A stretch of DNA of 64,000 nucleotides, from assembly GCA_036924285.1 (NCBI GenBank), contig JAYKYS010000012.1, positions 12,896,001 through 12,960,000 on the forward strand, in the 5' to 3' direction. The number at the start of each line of letters is the position of its first letter. Position 1 is the stretch's first letter. The notes under the pieces are model-generated. The model saw only the letters and a list, made by a program, of their open reading frames with translations. It was not told the DNA's origin and did not search any database. This document shows positions 34,976 to 46,300 of this stretch, piece by piece. The DNA is from Asterella californica. Lineage: Eukaryota; Streptophyta; Marchantiopsida; Marchantiales; Aytoniaceae. Both the position numbers and the translations under genes were made by a program.

Positions 34976-35605
34976 TATGAGATTTTCCACTAATGAATAA
35001 CCGTAAGCATGGAGAAGGTAATTTCTCTAGAAATGAAAAATGTGTGACTCTGCATCATCAACTACTCGGAGGTAATAGAGATGTCATGGATAATTTCATT
35101 CTACATAGTGCAACTCTGTAAACTGCACCAATAGTTCGCACCATGGAGAAGATAATTTCTCTAGAAATGAAAAATGTGTGACTCTGCATCATCAACTACT
35201 GAGAGGTAATAGGGATGTCATGGATAATTTCATTCTACGCAGTGTAACTCTGTAAACTTCATCAACAGTTTGCACCATGGAGAAGGTAATTTCTCTGGAA
35301 ATGACTTTGCACCATCAACCTCTCCGGGGTAATAGGGATGTCATGGGTAATTTCATTCTACACAATGCAACTCTGCAAACTTCACCCAACAGTTCGCACC
35401 ATGGAGAAGATAATTTCTCTGGAAATGACTTTGCATCATCGACCACTCCGAGGTAATAAGGATATCATGGGTAATTTCATTCTACACAGTGCAACTCTGC
35501 AAACTTCACCAACAGTTTGCACTATCGAGAAGGTAATTTCTCTAGAAATGGGAAATGTGTTACTTTGCACCATCAAACACTCACTGAATGGTGTGGTTTC
35601 TTTTT
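34976..35605. repeat. minisatellite, five units of ~122-134 bp
   Basis: catggagaagrtaatttctct recurs at 35,009, 35,142, 35,276, 35,400 and, with ctatcgag, 35,522. Each unit continues with ctctgcatcatcaactact, gatgtcatggrtaatttcattctac and caactctg. Confidence 0.88.
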
Positions 35606-35629
35606 AACTCAGGCGCAATCAAGCTTTTT

Positions 35630-36234
35630 TTTCCTGTGAAAATACACTAAGAGGAAAAGAGGCTATTCCCTTTCATGATTTTATACTCATACTCGAGGTC
35701 GAAGAACCTATGCATTTTATATAAAACCTGAAATTCAGTGACCTCGTGGCTTGTTAATTCACTTGAGAAAGCTAAATGTCCAAATACCTTAAAAGAAAAG
35801 CGGTAGTAATAATAAATGAAAAGAATAATATAGCAATAAACAAATACCGATTTTGTTAAGACCCTTCATTTGGTATAAGATCTGAAATCAGTGGACCTAG
35901 TGGCTTCAAAATTCACTTGGAAAACTAGGTATCCATATACCTTAAAAGGAAATGTACAGCAATATCAAGTTAAAAGAACAATTAACAAATATCGATTTTC
36001 TTAAGACCTTAAGTACTTAGTAGGTAAAAAGCTTGAAATTCAGTGGACCTTGTGGCTTGTTAATTCACATGAGAAAACTAAACGTGAGCACCCAGCCGGC
36101 CAGTCGGAGACCAGACAAAACAACCACTGAACATCCTACGGACTGCCGTTATGTGCGAGTAGTGTTGTCTGGTGTCCATGTGAACGCTCGTTCCCTGTGA
36201 TAACGATTGATTGGGGGTCCAACTCTTAGGAAAC
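35630..36234. repeat. third copy of the ~150-bp satellite and flank repeat
   Basis: Direct copy of 50,420-51,150 and inverted copy of 24,940-25,490. It places an inverted repeat pair around the dioxygenase-bearing segment. Confidence 0.8.
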
Positions 36235-37130
36235 CTTACGTTCCTCGAGGATCTGAATGAGACTGCGATCCTTCTGACGACGAAGTTTCTTCGTTCTTGC
36301 AGGAAATATAGCTTACCAAGTTCCGGATTCGTTTCTCGAAGTGAGGATTTTCATTGGCTTATGCAGTGTCCCGTTCAGGATCAAATCATCAAAGTGAAGA
36401 TTTCTCTTGGCTTTAGTACGCCAAATGGCATTGATATCATTGACGGCACAAACTGAAATATCTCGTTATCGCTATTGTGACAATTTTGAGATCCGGGTTA
36501 ATGCATTAACTCTCTGTTTATGACTTTGTTTTGTTCTGACTCCAGTTCTGTGCTACCGTTTACTCCGTCGTTTTTGTGTAATCTGCTTTGGATTCCTACC
36601 TATACACAAAGACAGGAGTTAAGGTTAGCGCGCCTCGCCTTCGAAACTAAATGTGAACTTTGGAAAGACGAGGCCATGGTGAGTTGGAAATATCCAAAAG
36701 CTTTAACTTTTCTTGTGCATCTATAGCCTAACCTCTCACTCCTGCGTGTTGATGAAGTTTGACTGAGACTGTTTTTCCCTAGAGTGGGACGAAAACTTGG
36801 GACAAAAATTCAACAGGAGATCCTATAAGAGCTAGGATAGAAGACCAGAAATGTAATTAGGTTGTATTCAGACTTCTATTGACGGATTGTGATAAGTTAT
36901 GGAGCGATAAAGTTTACGCGAGCTGATGCATTGAGGCACCATATGTGGTTGTATCGAGGTTCAGGATGGACAAAGCCCACGCAAGGTTGTTTTCATTTTC
37001 TTGGATAAGTGTAAATTTTTCATTCACACCTAGCTGTCGCTTTCTTTTCTTTTCACTTCTTGAGATAGTTCTCTAGCTTGTAGTCTTAATTTTCCACCAG
37101 CCTCTACTGTAGAAATGAACTGACTGAAAC

Positions 37131-37926
37131 AAGGGAGTCCAAAGCAAGATGTCTTGTGGTGGTGTATGACATGCTTGTCTGAAGAGAAGGTTAGACCTTT
37201 CATTTTTTGCGCTATGCAGTCTTTTGATTATTTTATGTCTTTTGATGCAGGATATCAGGTCTAGGCTCGAGATTATTGAGCATATATATAAGTGGAAGGA
37301 GCTACAGTTAGGAGCTGTGCGGTTTGTCTCATGACTTCTGAACTGACGTTTACGTCCGCGACCTCCACTTGATAAGCTACGGGGCAGAAGTAGGTATGTA
37401 CAAGCATCTTCATCAGATCATCTGTCATGCTGACTCGGAAGTTGTGCGCAGGCTTGTTCCAATTTAATGACCGATCTAGGCGCCGAAAGTACAGCTAGCT
37501 CTAGAGCTAGCACGTACCTAATCTTCCACGATGGAAAAAAGAAGATGAATCCGTTTGAAAACTTGCAAGTACGGTGTAGTATCAAAAGTCCTAGATCCGA
37601 GGTTAGTTCAGGTTTGGAAGCCTGAGTGGTATCACTTATCTTAGTCCTCGTAGTCCTCGAGAGGGAACTTAATCTTGTGATCATGAAGATCCGTCAGAGA
37701 CAAGTGAGGGATCTAGCAGAGAGACTCCTGGAGGAGGGATCAAGTCACAATTCAGTTTCATTCGACACTCTTCACGTACACTTTCGTTACAATTAGAGGT
37801 AGTTCATTTGCAGCTAGAGAGCGTTACTGGTGTAGATGTGTCATAGAATACAGATTACGACTTCGCTCCGTGGTACTCTCAGTTCACTCGATGCACTGAG
37901 TAATTTGGACCTTTCTGTGATCGACC
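37131..37926 (+). other. upstream region of left transposase gene
   Basis: No coding frame is supported. It holds a perfect 18-bp palindrome, gctagctctagagctagc, at 37,493-37,510 that is partly degraded in the right arm. The promoter or leader of the transposase gene should lie here. Confidence 0.4.
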
Positions 37927-40900
37927 ATGGACTTGAGAGAGTCCAGAGAGAAATGCGATTGTGAGTATATGTGTAGGAGAGCTCGTCCCGATAGGGGATA
38001 TCAATTTGTCAGCAGTCGTACTTTACGTCGACATAAACAGAAAGATCGTTCAGGAGAACTGGCCTCCGAGATTGCAGTGGAAAGAGAGAGAGTCAAAAGT
38101 CATGCAGAGAACGTTCTCATAAGGGATGGTTCAAGACCATCAGAAGTTCAAGCAAGACTTCAATCCTACCACACAACGTTATGGAGGTATTCTCAAATGA
38201 GGTCTGTGATGAGAAGTTTTGATCCAAACTTTTTTGAAAGCCAACAAGATGAAGTTACAAATCCAGTAAGCTTAGACGTGAGCTTGGACGAGATCCCGCA
38301 TCCCATAAGTTTTCCCATGGTTAGGTCTGTTTCGGAAGCTGTGTGCTTGTCTGTGTACACCCCTACTCTCGATGAAGCCATCTATAGGGAGACATGGAAA
38401 CTTCAGTATACGTTGGACAAATGTAAGATTGCTATTGAGGTGCAGGATGAGATCTTCAAAACATTGTTTGGGAAATGTAGTACACCTATACTTCCAGAAC
38501 ATCCTCCAGATTATCAGCATATGAAGCTCGGTTGTCTACTTAGATATGCTGGTGATGAATGGAAGGGAGGAGAGATGGGATTAAAATCATTGTCCAGCTT
38601 TGATTCTGTCATGAATACTTACAGAGCAGCAGGTATGCCTCAACCAGTTCGGTGGAGATTGTGCTGGGGACAGAATGATGGTATACATGATTCTATTCCT
38701 TATGGACCTAGTGAACAAGAAAGATATAGAGCACATGCTCAGAGATGCATGTGTTTGATGAAACCCAGATCCGGGTTGAAACGAGATTGTGAATCTTGCG
38801 GTGAGAGGTGTGAACGCATGGATTGTACTGTCTTGAGGAGAAACATGTTACCATTTGATTACATTCCAGTTGCTGGGATATTCAAGAAGCTTTGTTCATC
38901 ACGAACCTTTTGCCATGAAAATGCTGAGAATGTGGCGATCAAAAAGTCATTGGTTTAGCTCATCCGCATCCACAGTACATGTTGAATATCTCCCACATTT
39001 CCCCGTAAAGGAATGGTGGGATGGGACAAAAGCAAAACAAGTTTCTTGGTTTTGGGATTCTTCCCATGAGTTTGAAGTCTCAGTGCTTTGTCGTACATGT
39101 TGGGAGGTATATTCAACTATATACCCTAGATGCGAAGAAGTAGATAATCCAAGAAATTTTGATGTTGAAACTGAGATGTACAGTTTTCTCTGTAAAAACT
39201 GTGGGACTCGAATCTGCACGAAACGAAAGACAACCAAAGTATGTACACTTTCATCCTACTACTTCTGTTATTTAAATGATGTCATATGCGTTTGTTTGTT
39301 TTTTATAGAATCGACCTGATGTTTTGAATGTAACATATGTGTTTGTTGTTTTGCAGGGAGACCCACGTAATATAGCTCTCTTGGCTTACTGGGACGGTTA
39401 TCAGTCTGCCACAACGACATACAGAAGCACATGGATACTGGTACTGAAAATACTGAATGCGGGTAGTCGTTATACCTTACCCGAAATGCCGATCTTGTTC
39501 ATACCAGCTACTAGAGATGATGCAAGAACGAAGGCAGATTCTCTGGACATTTTCTTGGAACCAATCATTCAAGATCTCCAGAAGTTTTTCGTTGATGGAA
39601 TTGAGATTGAGTACGCATATCCTACTAGCTTGATTGATGCTGCTGGAGAGCTTTCTAAGAGATTCGTGTTACGAGGGATGTTGGTGTTGTTTGCTGAGGA
39701 TCACCCGACACAATGTAAGTTTGGAGGATTTACAAATGGTGGAAAGTCGGGCTGTAGACGATGCTGGGTGCCAAGCCAGTGGAGAGTTACGCCTGGAACA
39801 GGAGTGGGAGGAGTGTTTGAATATGGAGGTAACAGAAAGCTGATGCGTTATCCACCGCCGAAGAAAAGCATTGTAGAGTTATCTAGCGCAGTCTTTGAAT
39901 TAGCTCTGTGTGAAAGTCTTACTCACAAGAAAGCAGTATCTGTACGCTCAGGCATTGTAAGAAAATCATCTGCTTGGAGATTATTCAAATTGTATAAATT
40001 TGATCTTTCTTTAGATCTGATTTACGATCCAATGCATGTGCTTGCATTGGATTTATTCAAAAAGTTTGTTGAAGCTCTGAAGAAAGAGACAAAGATATCT
40101 CCAGAACGAAAAGAAGTCTTTTTAGTAGCACTGGCTGAAGTCACTCGCAAAAAATCACGAGGTTTATCTGGTCGATGACCTAAAGATCCATTCTCTCGAC
40201 TAGGATACTTCAAGGCTGAGGAGTACACACGGTTTGTTATCTTCTGTGTCCCTCATATCTTACATATGTTGGGCTACGGTGCGGATCACGGACTTGGTGC
40301 CCTTGGAGTGCTAGTAACAGAGATTGGTCGCATGTTTTATCTTCAATCTCGATCAGAAGTCGGTTGGACAGAAGTCATGCTGGCCAGAAGTAAGATGTTG
40401 TTTGCATCATGGAGAATACGAGTAGAAGAATTTCTTGGTGCGAATGGATCTATACTGGAGCATGTGGTAGGTAAGATTAACAGTTGTTTTACCTTCTCAC
40501 TATGTGCACCTTCATGATCTCGTCTTGATCTGTCTCTTTGACTAGTAATACTATACTTTATGTTGCTCTGATCATTTGCTTTCTGTTAGATCCGATCATG
40601 ACTTTGCTCGTATTTTGCATTAGTTGTGATTTTTTGGGTGAACTAATGTTATGTGCTTTTCAGGGGAGAAATGATAGACGATATTCATCGTCATGGACCA
40701 TCTTACGTATACTGGTGCTACAGTTTTGAGAGGATGGTATCGGGATACAATAATGTCAGCACGAATCGACAGAACATGGAAGCTACTTTAATAGCCCATC
40801 ATGCACGGGTGTTTTTCAGTGCATGTTGTGCACAGATATGGACAGACGACGATGGTTTGTTGCCATATCAGAGGATACAACAAAAGATACATCAGTATCT

Positions 40901-41995
40901 TCATGGTGTTGGCGGTTTTTCACAAACTTCAACAGTGTGTCAAGAGTCACATATGAAGCACATTGTACTAGTGCCAACGCAAGATCTAGCACAATCTATT
41001 TGGAACGCTGTTTCAGTTGAAGCATTTACTAGTTCTTGTGTGCAGGTACTTAGGAAAGGAATAGCTGTAGGGTCTAAGATACCGAAGCGAGGTGAACTCA
41101 ACCATAGAGGACTGAGAGATTATTTGATGAAGTTTTGGAGTTCGAGGTTTATAGTCTCAGATATAGAGAATATTATCTTAAGTGAGAATGTTATAGCTCT
41201 GAAGTCTGTCATGATGAGAGGGGTGATCTTTCGCCCAGGTGATTATGTTGTTGTACTAGAAGACAACAACAAAGAAATCGCCTTTTATTGGAACTGGAAA
41301 GCAAGAATCGTGCGTTTTTTTTATCACAAATGTCAAGATATGACTGAGATCTTCTTTGAGTGCAGATGGCTTTTCAACATCACAACATGCACCGCCAGGC
41401 CTGCTGTGGAAACGGAAGAGCCAAAGATTGATGAAATTTCAGGCATGCAGCTCTTGGATGCCAGGGAGAAGAGTTTTGAAGCAGATAACTATAGACCAAT
41501 CTCTCAACTCGGGTACAAGTTCATTCCATTACAGAGACAGCGGCCAAATGAAGTATTGGCTCTGGAGATGGAAGACCATCGACCTCGTGACTTCATGTAT
41601 AGAGTTGGATGTGTGACCCATCCTCCACCATATCCTGAAGTAGCAGATGTAATGTTAGCACAACATTTAGAAAGATGTTCTATCAGTGCCTTAGAATTAT
41701 GTGTTGTCAGAAGTGTGGATATTCAAGTGGATACTATGCAGAATACAATCTCGACGGATGGAGATGAAAATTTGAATGCAGATTTGAATCTTATACAAGA
41801 GGACTCGTCGATCATTATTAGGTGGAGGAACCGTCTCTGTTATCTGGTTGAGGAAAACAAATTTGGGTGAATGGGTATTAAAATCATCTGGCTGTTGTCG
41901 TGAGCTTAATTTTCATCATTTACGACAACTTTGTACACAATTCAGACCGATACAGTACAGCTCAAACCATCCTGTAAAATGGACTGAAGCTTAGT
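37927..41995 (+). pseudogene. Tnp2-family (CACTA/CMC-like) transposase, left copy, three exons, disrupted
   Basis: Exon 1 (37,927 to ~39,238, donor gtatgt) has an N-terminal basic, cysteine-containing region and a zinc-ribbon-like C-x2-C pair near its end (FLCKNCGTRIC). Exon 2 (39,357-40,470) carries the core: YWDGYQ with D at 39,393, then LFIPATRDD and SLDIFLEPIIQDLQ, EDHPTQCKFGG with C-x2-C (CRRC), and YDPMHVLALDLF with D at 40,026. Exon 3 (40,664 on) starts near SFERMVSGYNN, whose E at 40,728 is the candidate third catalytic acid. This is the D...GDxPA...DxMH...E layout of Tnp2/Plavaka-type transposases, which cut and paste DNA. Lesions: an extra A near 38,917 (frameshift), TGG to TGA at 40,176-40,178, and a shift near 41,800. 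Each lesion is absent from the right copy. Confidence 0.82.
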
Positions 41996-43370
41996 AAAAT
42001 GTCTCATGATTTTATTATCGTTACTTTGGCGTTTACTATTCTGTTCTACTTCAGTCTTCACTGTTATTCGAATCAAATCATTCCAGATCTCATGGGTTTT
42101 TTCATATCAAGTTCTCCATATGTGCGGATAGAATATAAAACATCACGATCAGTAAATGCTATCAGTAAATGCTATCTAACGAAGTGAAAATTGAGAAAAA
42201 ATTTGAATTTAAAAATTAAAAATGTTTACGTGGTTCCATCTCGGGTAGGGAATGTTTTACCTTCCCTACAAAGCATTTTATATTTATTTGAAAACCTATA
42301 TTGGTATATAAACTATACCTATAAAACTTATATATTTCTATGATGTAGGAAAATTACGAAATCATAAAACCTACATCTCTGAAACTGTGAAAAAATTTTC
42401 CTTAACATAGGAAAGTTAAATTTTTTTTCCTAGATAAATTATTAAACCTACTATATTTTCCTTGATGACCATTTTCCCTACATACGTGTATTTCATATAG
42501 TGAAAACATTAAATTTCCCTACATTTAAACTTCCCTACATCCACACTTCGAATGGAGAGCTTCTTATAAGAAGCTCTCCATTCGAAGTGTGGATGTAGAC
42601 TTTTGCTTCAAGGCTTGCGCCAACGAGTTTGCCATACCTCGCTTGTTCTAAGACTTCATTCATTTCGTCTGGCACCAGTATGAAAGGTTTAACAAAAACG
42701 TGTCATCATGCTGAAAACCCTCAAGTAAAAAGCTTTCACACGAATCTTCACTAGGAAGTTTATCTCTTGGAATATGTAGGAAATTTTAATGTTTTCACTA
42801 TATGAAATACACGTATGTAGGGAAACTGGTCATCAAGGAAAATATGGTAGGTTTAATATTTTATCTAGGGAAAAAAAGTTCAATTTTCCTATGTTAAGGA
42901 AAATTATTTCACAGTTTCAGAGATGTAGGTTTTATGATTTCGTAATTTCCTACATCATAGAAATATATAAGATTTATAGGTATAGGTTATATACCAATAT
43001 AGGTTTTCAAATAAACACAAAATGCTTTGTAGGGAATGTTTTACCTTCATAAATAAGTAGATGATTTTCTTGTCTCAATTAACATTCAAGAATCTTACGT
43101 AATCCGTCCAAGAGTTACTTTGATAACCCCGAGATGGAACCACGAAAAAAATTTTAATTTTTAAATTCAAATTTTTTCCACTTTTCACTTCGTTAGATAG
43201 CATTTATTGATATGGTGTTTTATATTCTATCCGCACGTATGGAGAACTTGATATGAAAAAACCCATGAGATCTGGAATGGCTTGATTCGAATAACAGTGA
43301 AGACTGAAGTAGAACAGAATAGTAAACGCCAAAGTAACGATAATAAAATCATGAGACACTTTACTAAGCT
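41996..43370. promoter_or_regulatory. central region: cluster of GTAGG(G/A)AA-type motifs in both orientations
   Basis: Between about 42,244 and 43,035 the core GTAGG or its complement, mostly as TGTAGG(G/A)AA or GATGTAGG, occurs about 14-15 times, for example 42,244, 42,264, 42,342, 42,370, 42,476, 42,517, 42,533, 42,772, 42,813, 42,922, 42,949 and 43,028. Dense short repeats in both orientations near element ends are typical of CACTA elements, where they bind the accessory TNPA-type protein. No coding sequence is present. Binding function is inferred. Confidence 0.5.
42535..42598. repeat. perfect 64-bp palindrome at the centre
   Basis: The 32 bases 42,535-42,566 are followed without spacer by their exact reverse complement, 42,567-42,598 (centre cttctta/taagaag). 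This is the axis of the whole 45-kb structure. Outside it, ~190 bases on the right (42,599-42,788) have no counterpart on the left before symmetry resumes. Confidence 0.95.
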
Positions 43371-46300
43371 TCAGTCCATTTTACAAGACGGTTTGAGCTC
43401 TACTGTATCGGTTTGAATTGTGTACAAAGTTGTCGTAAATGATGAAAATTAAGCTCACGACAACAGCTAGATGATTTTAATACCCATTCACCTAAATTTA
43501 TTTTCCTCAACCAGATAACAGAGACGGTTCCTCCACCTAATAATGATTGACGAGTAACTGCATCACTGCTACAGGAGTCCTCCTGTATAAGATCTGCATT
43601 CAAATTTTCATCTCCGTCCCTCGAGATTGTATTCTGCATAGTATCCAACTGAATATCTACACTTCTGATAACACACAACTCTAAGGCACTGATAGAACAT
43701 CTTTCTAAATGTTGTGCTAACATTACATCTGCTACTTCAGGGTATGGTGGAGGATGGGTCACACATCCAACTCTATACATGAAGTCACGAGGTCGGTGGT
43801 CTTCCATCTCCAGAGCCAATACTTCATTTGGCCGCTGTCTCTGTAATGGAATGAACTTGTACCCCGAGTTGAGAGATTAGTTATCTGCTTCAAAACTCTT
43901 CTCCCTGGCATCCAAGAGCTGCATGCCTGAAATTTCATCAATCTTTGGCTCTTCCGTCTCGACAGCAGGCCTGGCGGTGCATGTTGTGATGTTGAAAAGC
44001 CATCTGCACTCAAAGAAGATCTCAGTCATATCTTGACATTTGTGATAAAAGAAACGCACGATTCTTGCTTTCCAGTTCCAGTAAAAGGTGATCACCTGGG
44101 CGAAATATCACCCCTCTCATCATGACAGACTTCAGAGCTATAACATTCTCACTTAAGATAATATTCTCTATATCTGAGACTATAAACCTAGAACTCCAAA
44201 ACTTCATAAAATAATCTCTCAGTCCTCTGTGGTTGAGTTCACCTCGCTTCGGTATCTTAGACCCTACAGCTATTCCTTTCCTAAGTACCTGCACACAAGA
44301 ACTAGTAAATGCTTCAACTGAAACACTGTTCCAAATAGATGTGCTAGATCTTACGTTGGCACTAGTACAATGTGCTTCATATGTGACTCTTGACACACTG
44401 TTGAAGTCTGTGACAAACCGCCAACACCATGAAGATACTGATGTATCTTTTGTTGTATCCTCTGATATGGCAACAAACCATCGTCGTCTATCCATATCTG
44501 TGCACAACAGGCACTGAAAAACACCCGTGCGTGATGGGCTATTAAAGTAGCTTTCATGTTTTGTCGATTCGTGCTGATATTATTGTATCCCGATACTATC
44601 CTCTCAAAACTGTAGCACCAGTATACGTAAGATGGTCCATGACGATGAATATCATCTATCATTTCTCTATTTCCTGAAAACCACCGAACATTAGTTCACC
44701 CAAAAAATCACAACTAATGCAAAATACAAGCAAAGTCATGATCGGATCTAACAGACTGTACATTATCAGAGCAACATAAAGCATAGTATTACTAGTCAAA
44801 GAGACAGATCAAGACGAGACCATGAAGGTGCACATAGTGAGAAGGTAAAACAACTTGTAATCTTACCTGCCACATGCTCCAGTATAGATCCGTTCGCACC
44901 AAGAAATTCTTCTACTCCTATTCTCCATGATGCAAACAGCATCTTACTTCTGGCCAGCATGACTTCTGTCCAACCGACTTTTGATCGAGACTGAAGATAA
45001 AACATGCGACCAATCTCTATTACTAGCACTCCAAGGGCACCAAGTCAGTGATCCGTACCGTAGCCCAACATATGTAAGATATGAGGGACACAGAAGATAA
45101 CAAACCGTGTATACTCCTCAGCCTTGAAGTATCCTAGTCGAGAGAATGGATCTTTAGACCATCGACCAGATAAACCTCGTGGTTTTTTGCGAGTGACTTC
45201 AGCCAGTGCTACTAACAAGACTTCTTTTCGTTCTGGAGATGTCTCTGTCTCTTTCTTCAGAGCTTCAACAAACTTTTTGAATAAACCCAATGCAAGCACA
45301 TGCATTGGATCGTAAATCAGATCTAAAGAAAGATCAAATTTATACAATTTGAATAATCTCCAAGCAGACGATTTTCCTACAATGCCTGAGCGTACAGATA
45401 CTGCTTTCTTGTGGGTAAGACTTTCACACAGAGCTAATTCAGAGACTGCGCTAGATAACTCTACAATGCTTTTCTTCGGCGGTGGATAACGCATCAGCTT
45501 TCTATTACCTCCATATTCAAACACTCCTCCCACTCCTGTTCCAGGCGTAACTCTCCACTGGCTTGACACCCAGCATCGTCTACAACCCGACTTTCCACCA
45601 TTTGTAAATCCTCCAAACTTACATTGTGCCGGGTGATCCCCAGCAAACAACACCAACATCCCTCGTAACACGAATCTCTTAGAAAGGTCTCCAGTAGCAT
45701 CAATCAAGCTAGTAGGATATGCATACTCAATCTCAATTCCATCAATGAAAAACTTCTGGAGATCTTGAATGACTGGTTCCAAGAAAATATCCAGAGAATC
45801 TGCCTTCGCTTGCATCATCTCTAGTAGCTGGTATGAACAAGATCTGCATTTCGGATAAGATACAACGACTACCCGCATTCAGTATTTTCAGTACCACTGT
45901 CCATGTGCTTCTGTATGTCGTTGTGGCAAACTGATAACCGTCCCAGTAAGCCAAGAGAGCTATATTACCTGGGTCTCCCTGCAAAACAACAAACAAGTAT
46001 GTTACGTTCAAAACATCAGGTCGATTCTATCAACAAAAAAAACAAACGCATATGACATCATTTAAATAACAGAAGTAGTAGGATGAAAATGTACATACTT
46101 TGGTTGTTTTTCGTTTCGTGCAGATTCGAGTCCCACAGTTTTTACAGAGAAAACTGTACATCTCAGTTTCAACATCAAAATTTCTTGGATTATCTACTTC
46201 TTTGCATCTAGGGTATATAGTTGAATATACCTCCCAACATGTACGACAAAGCACTGAGACTTCAAACTCATGGGAAGAATCCCAAAACCAAGAAACTTGT

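Larger units (their letters stand above)
26263..35640. other. left-arm-specific segment interrupting the palindrome
   Basis: No counterpart exists in the right arm, where only ~540 bases (49,109-49,649) occupy the equivalent place. The segment carries several independent tandem arrays, LTR-like or unclassified sequence to ~32.5 kb, and a low-GC stretch with a dioxygenase gene at 33.2-34.6 kb. It is bracketed by inverted copies of the repeat family and the ~150-bp satellite. Confidence 0.7.
36235..42534 (+). repeat. inner arm of giant palindrome, left
   Basis: Reverse complement of about 42,790-49,108 (coordinates sum to ~85,280-85,340). Holds the plus-strand Tnp2-like transposase and its flanks. 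Divergence is a few percent, with indels. The first ~900 bases belong to the dispersed repeat family. Confidence 0.92.

Noticed and set aside
38947..39237. Minus-strand frame antisense to transposase exon 1 (and its mirror at 46,100-46,390)
   Set aside because: Shadow of the real exon; conserved only because the transposase is duplicated.
42535..42598. CACTA-type terminal inverted repeat
   Set aside because: The palindrome does not begin with CACTA or a close variant and no 2-3-bp target duplication can be defined, so element ends are not claimed here.
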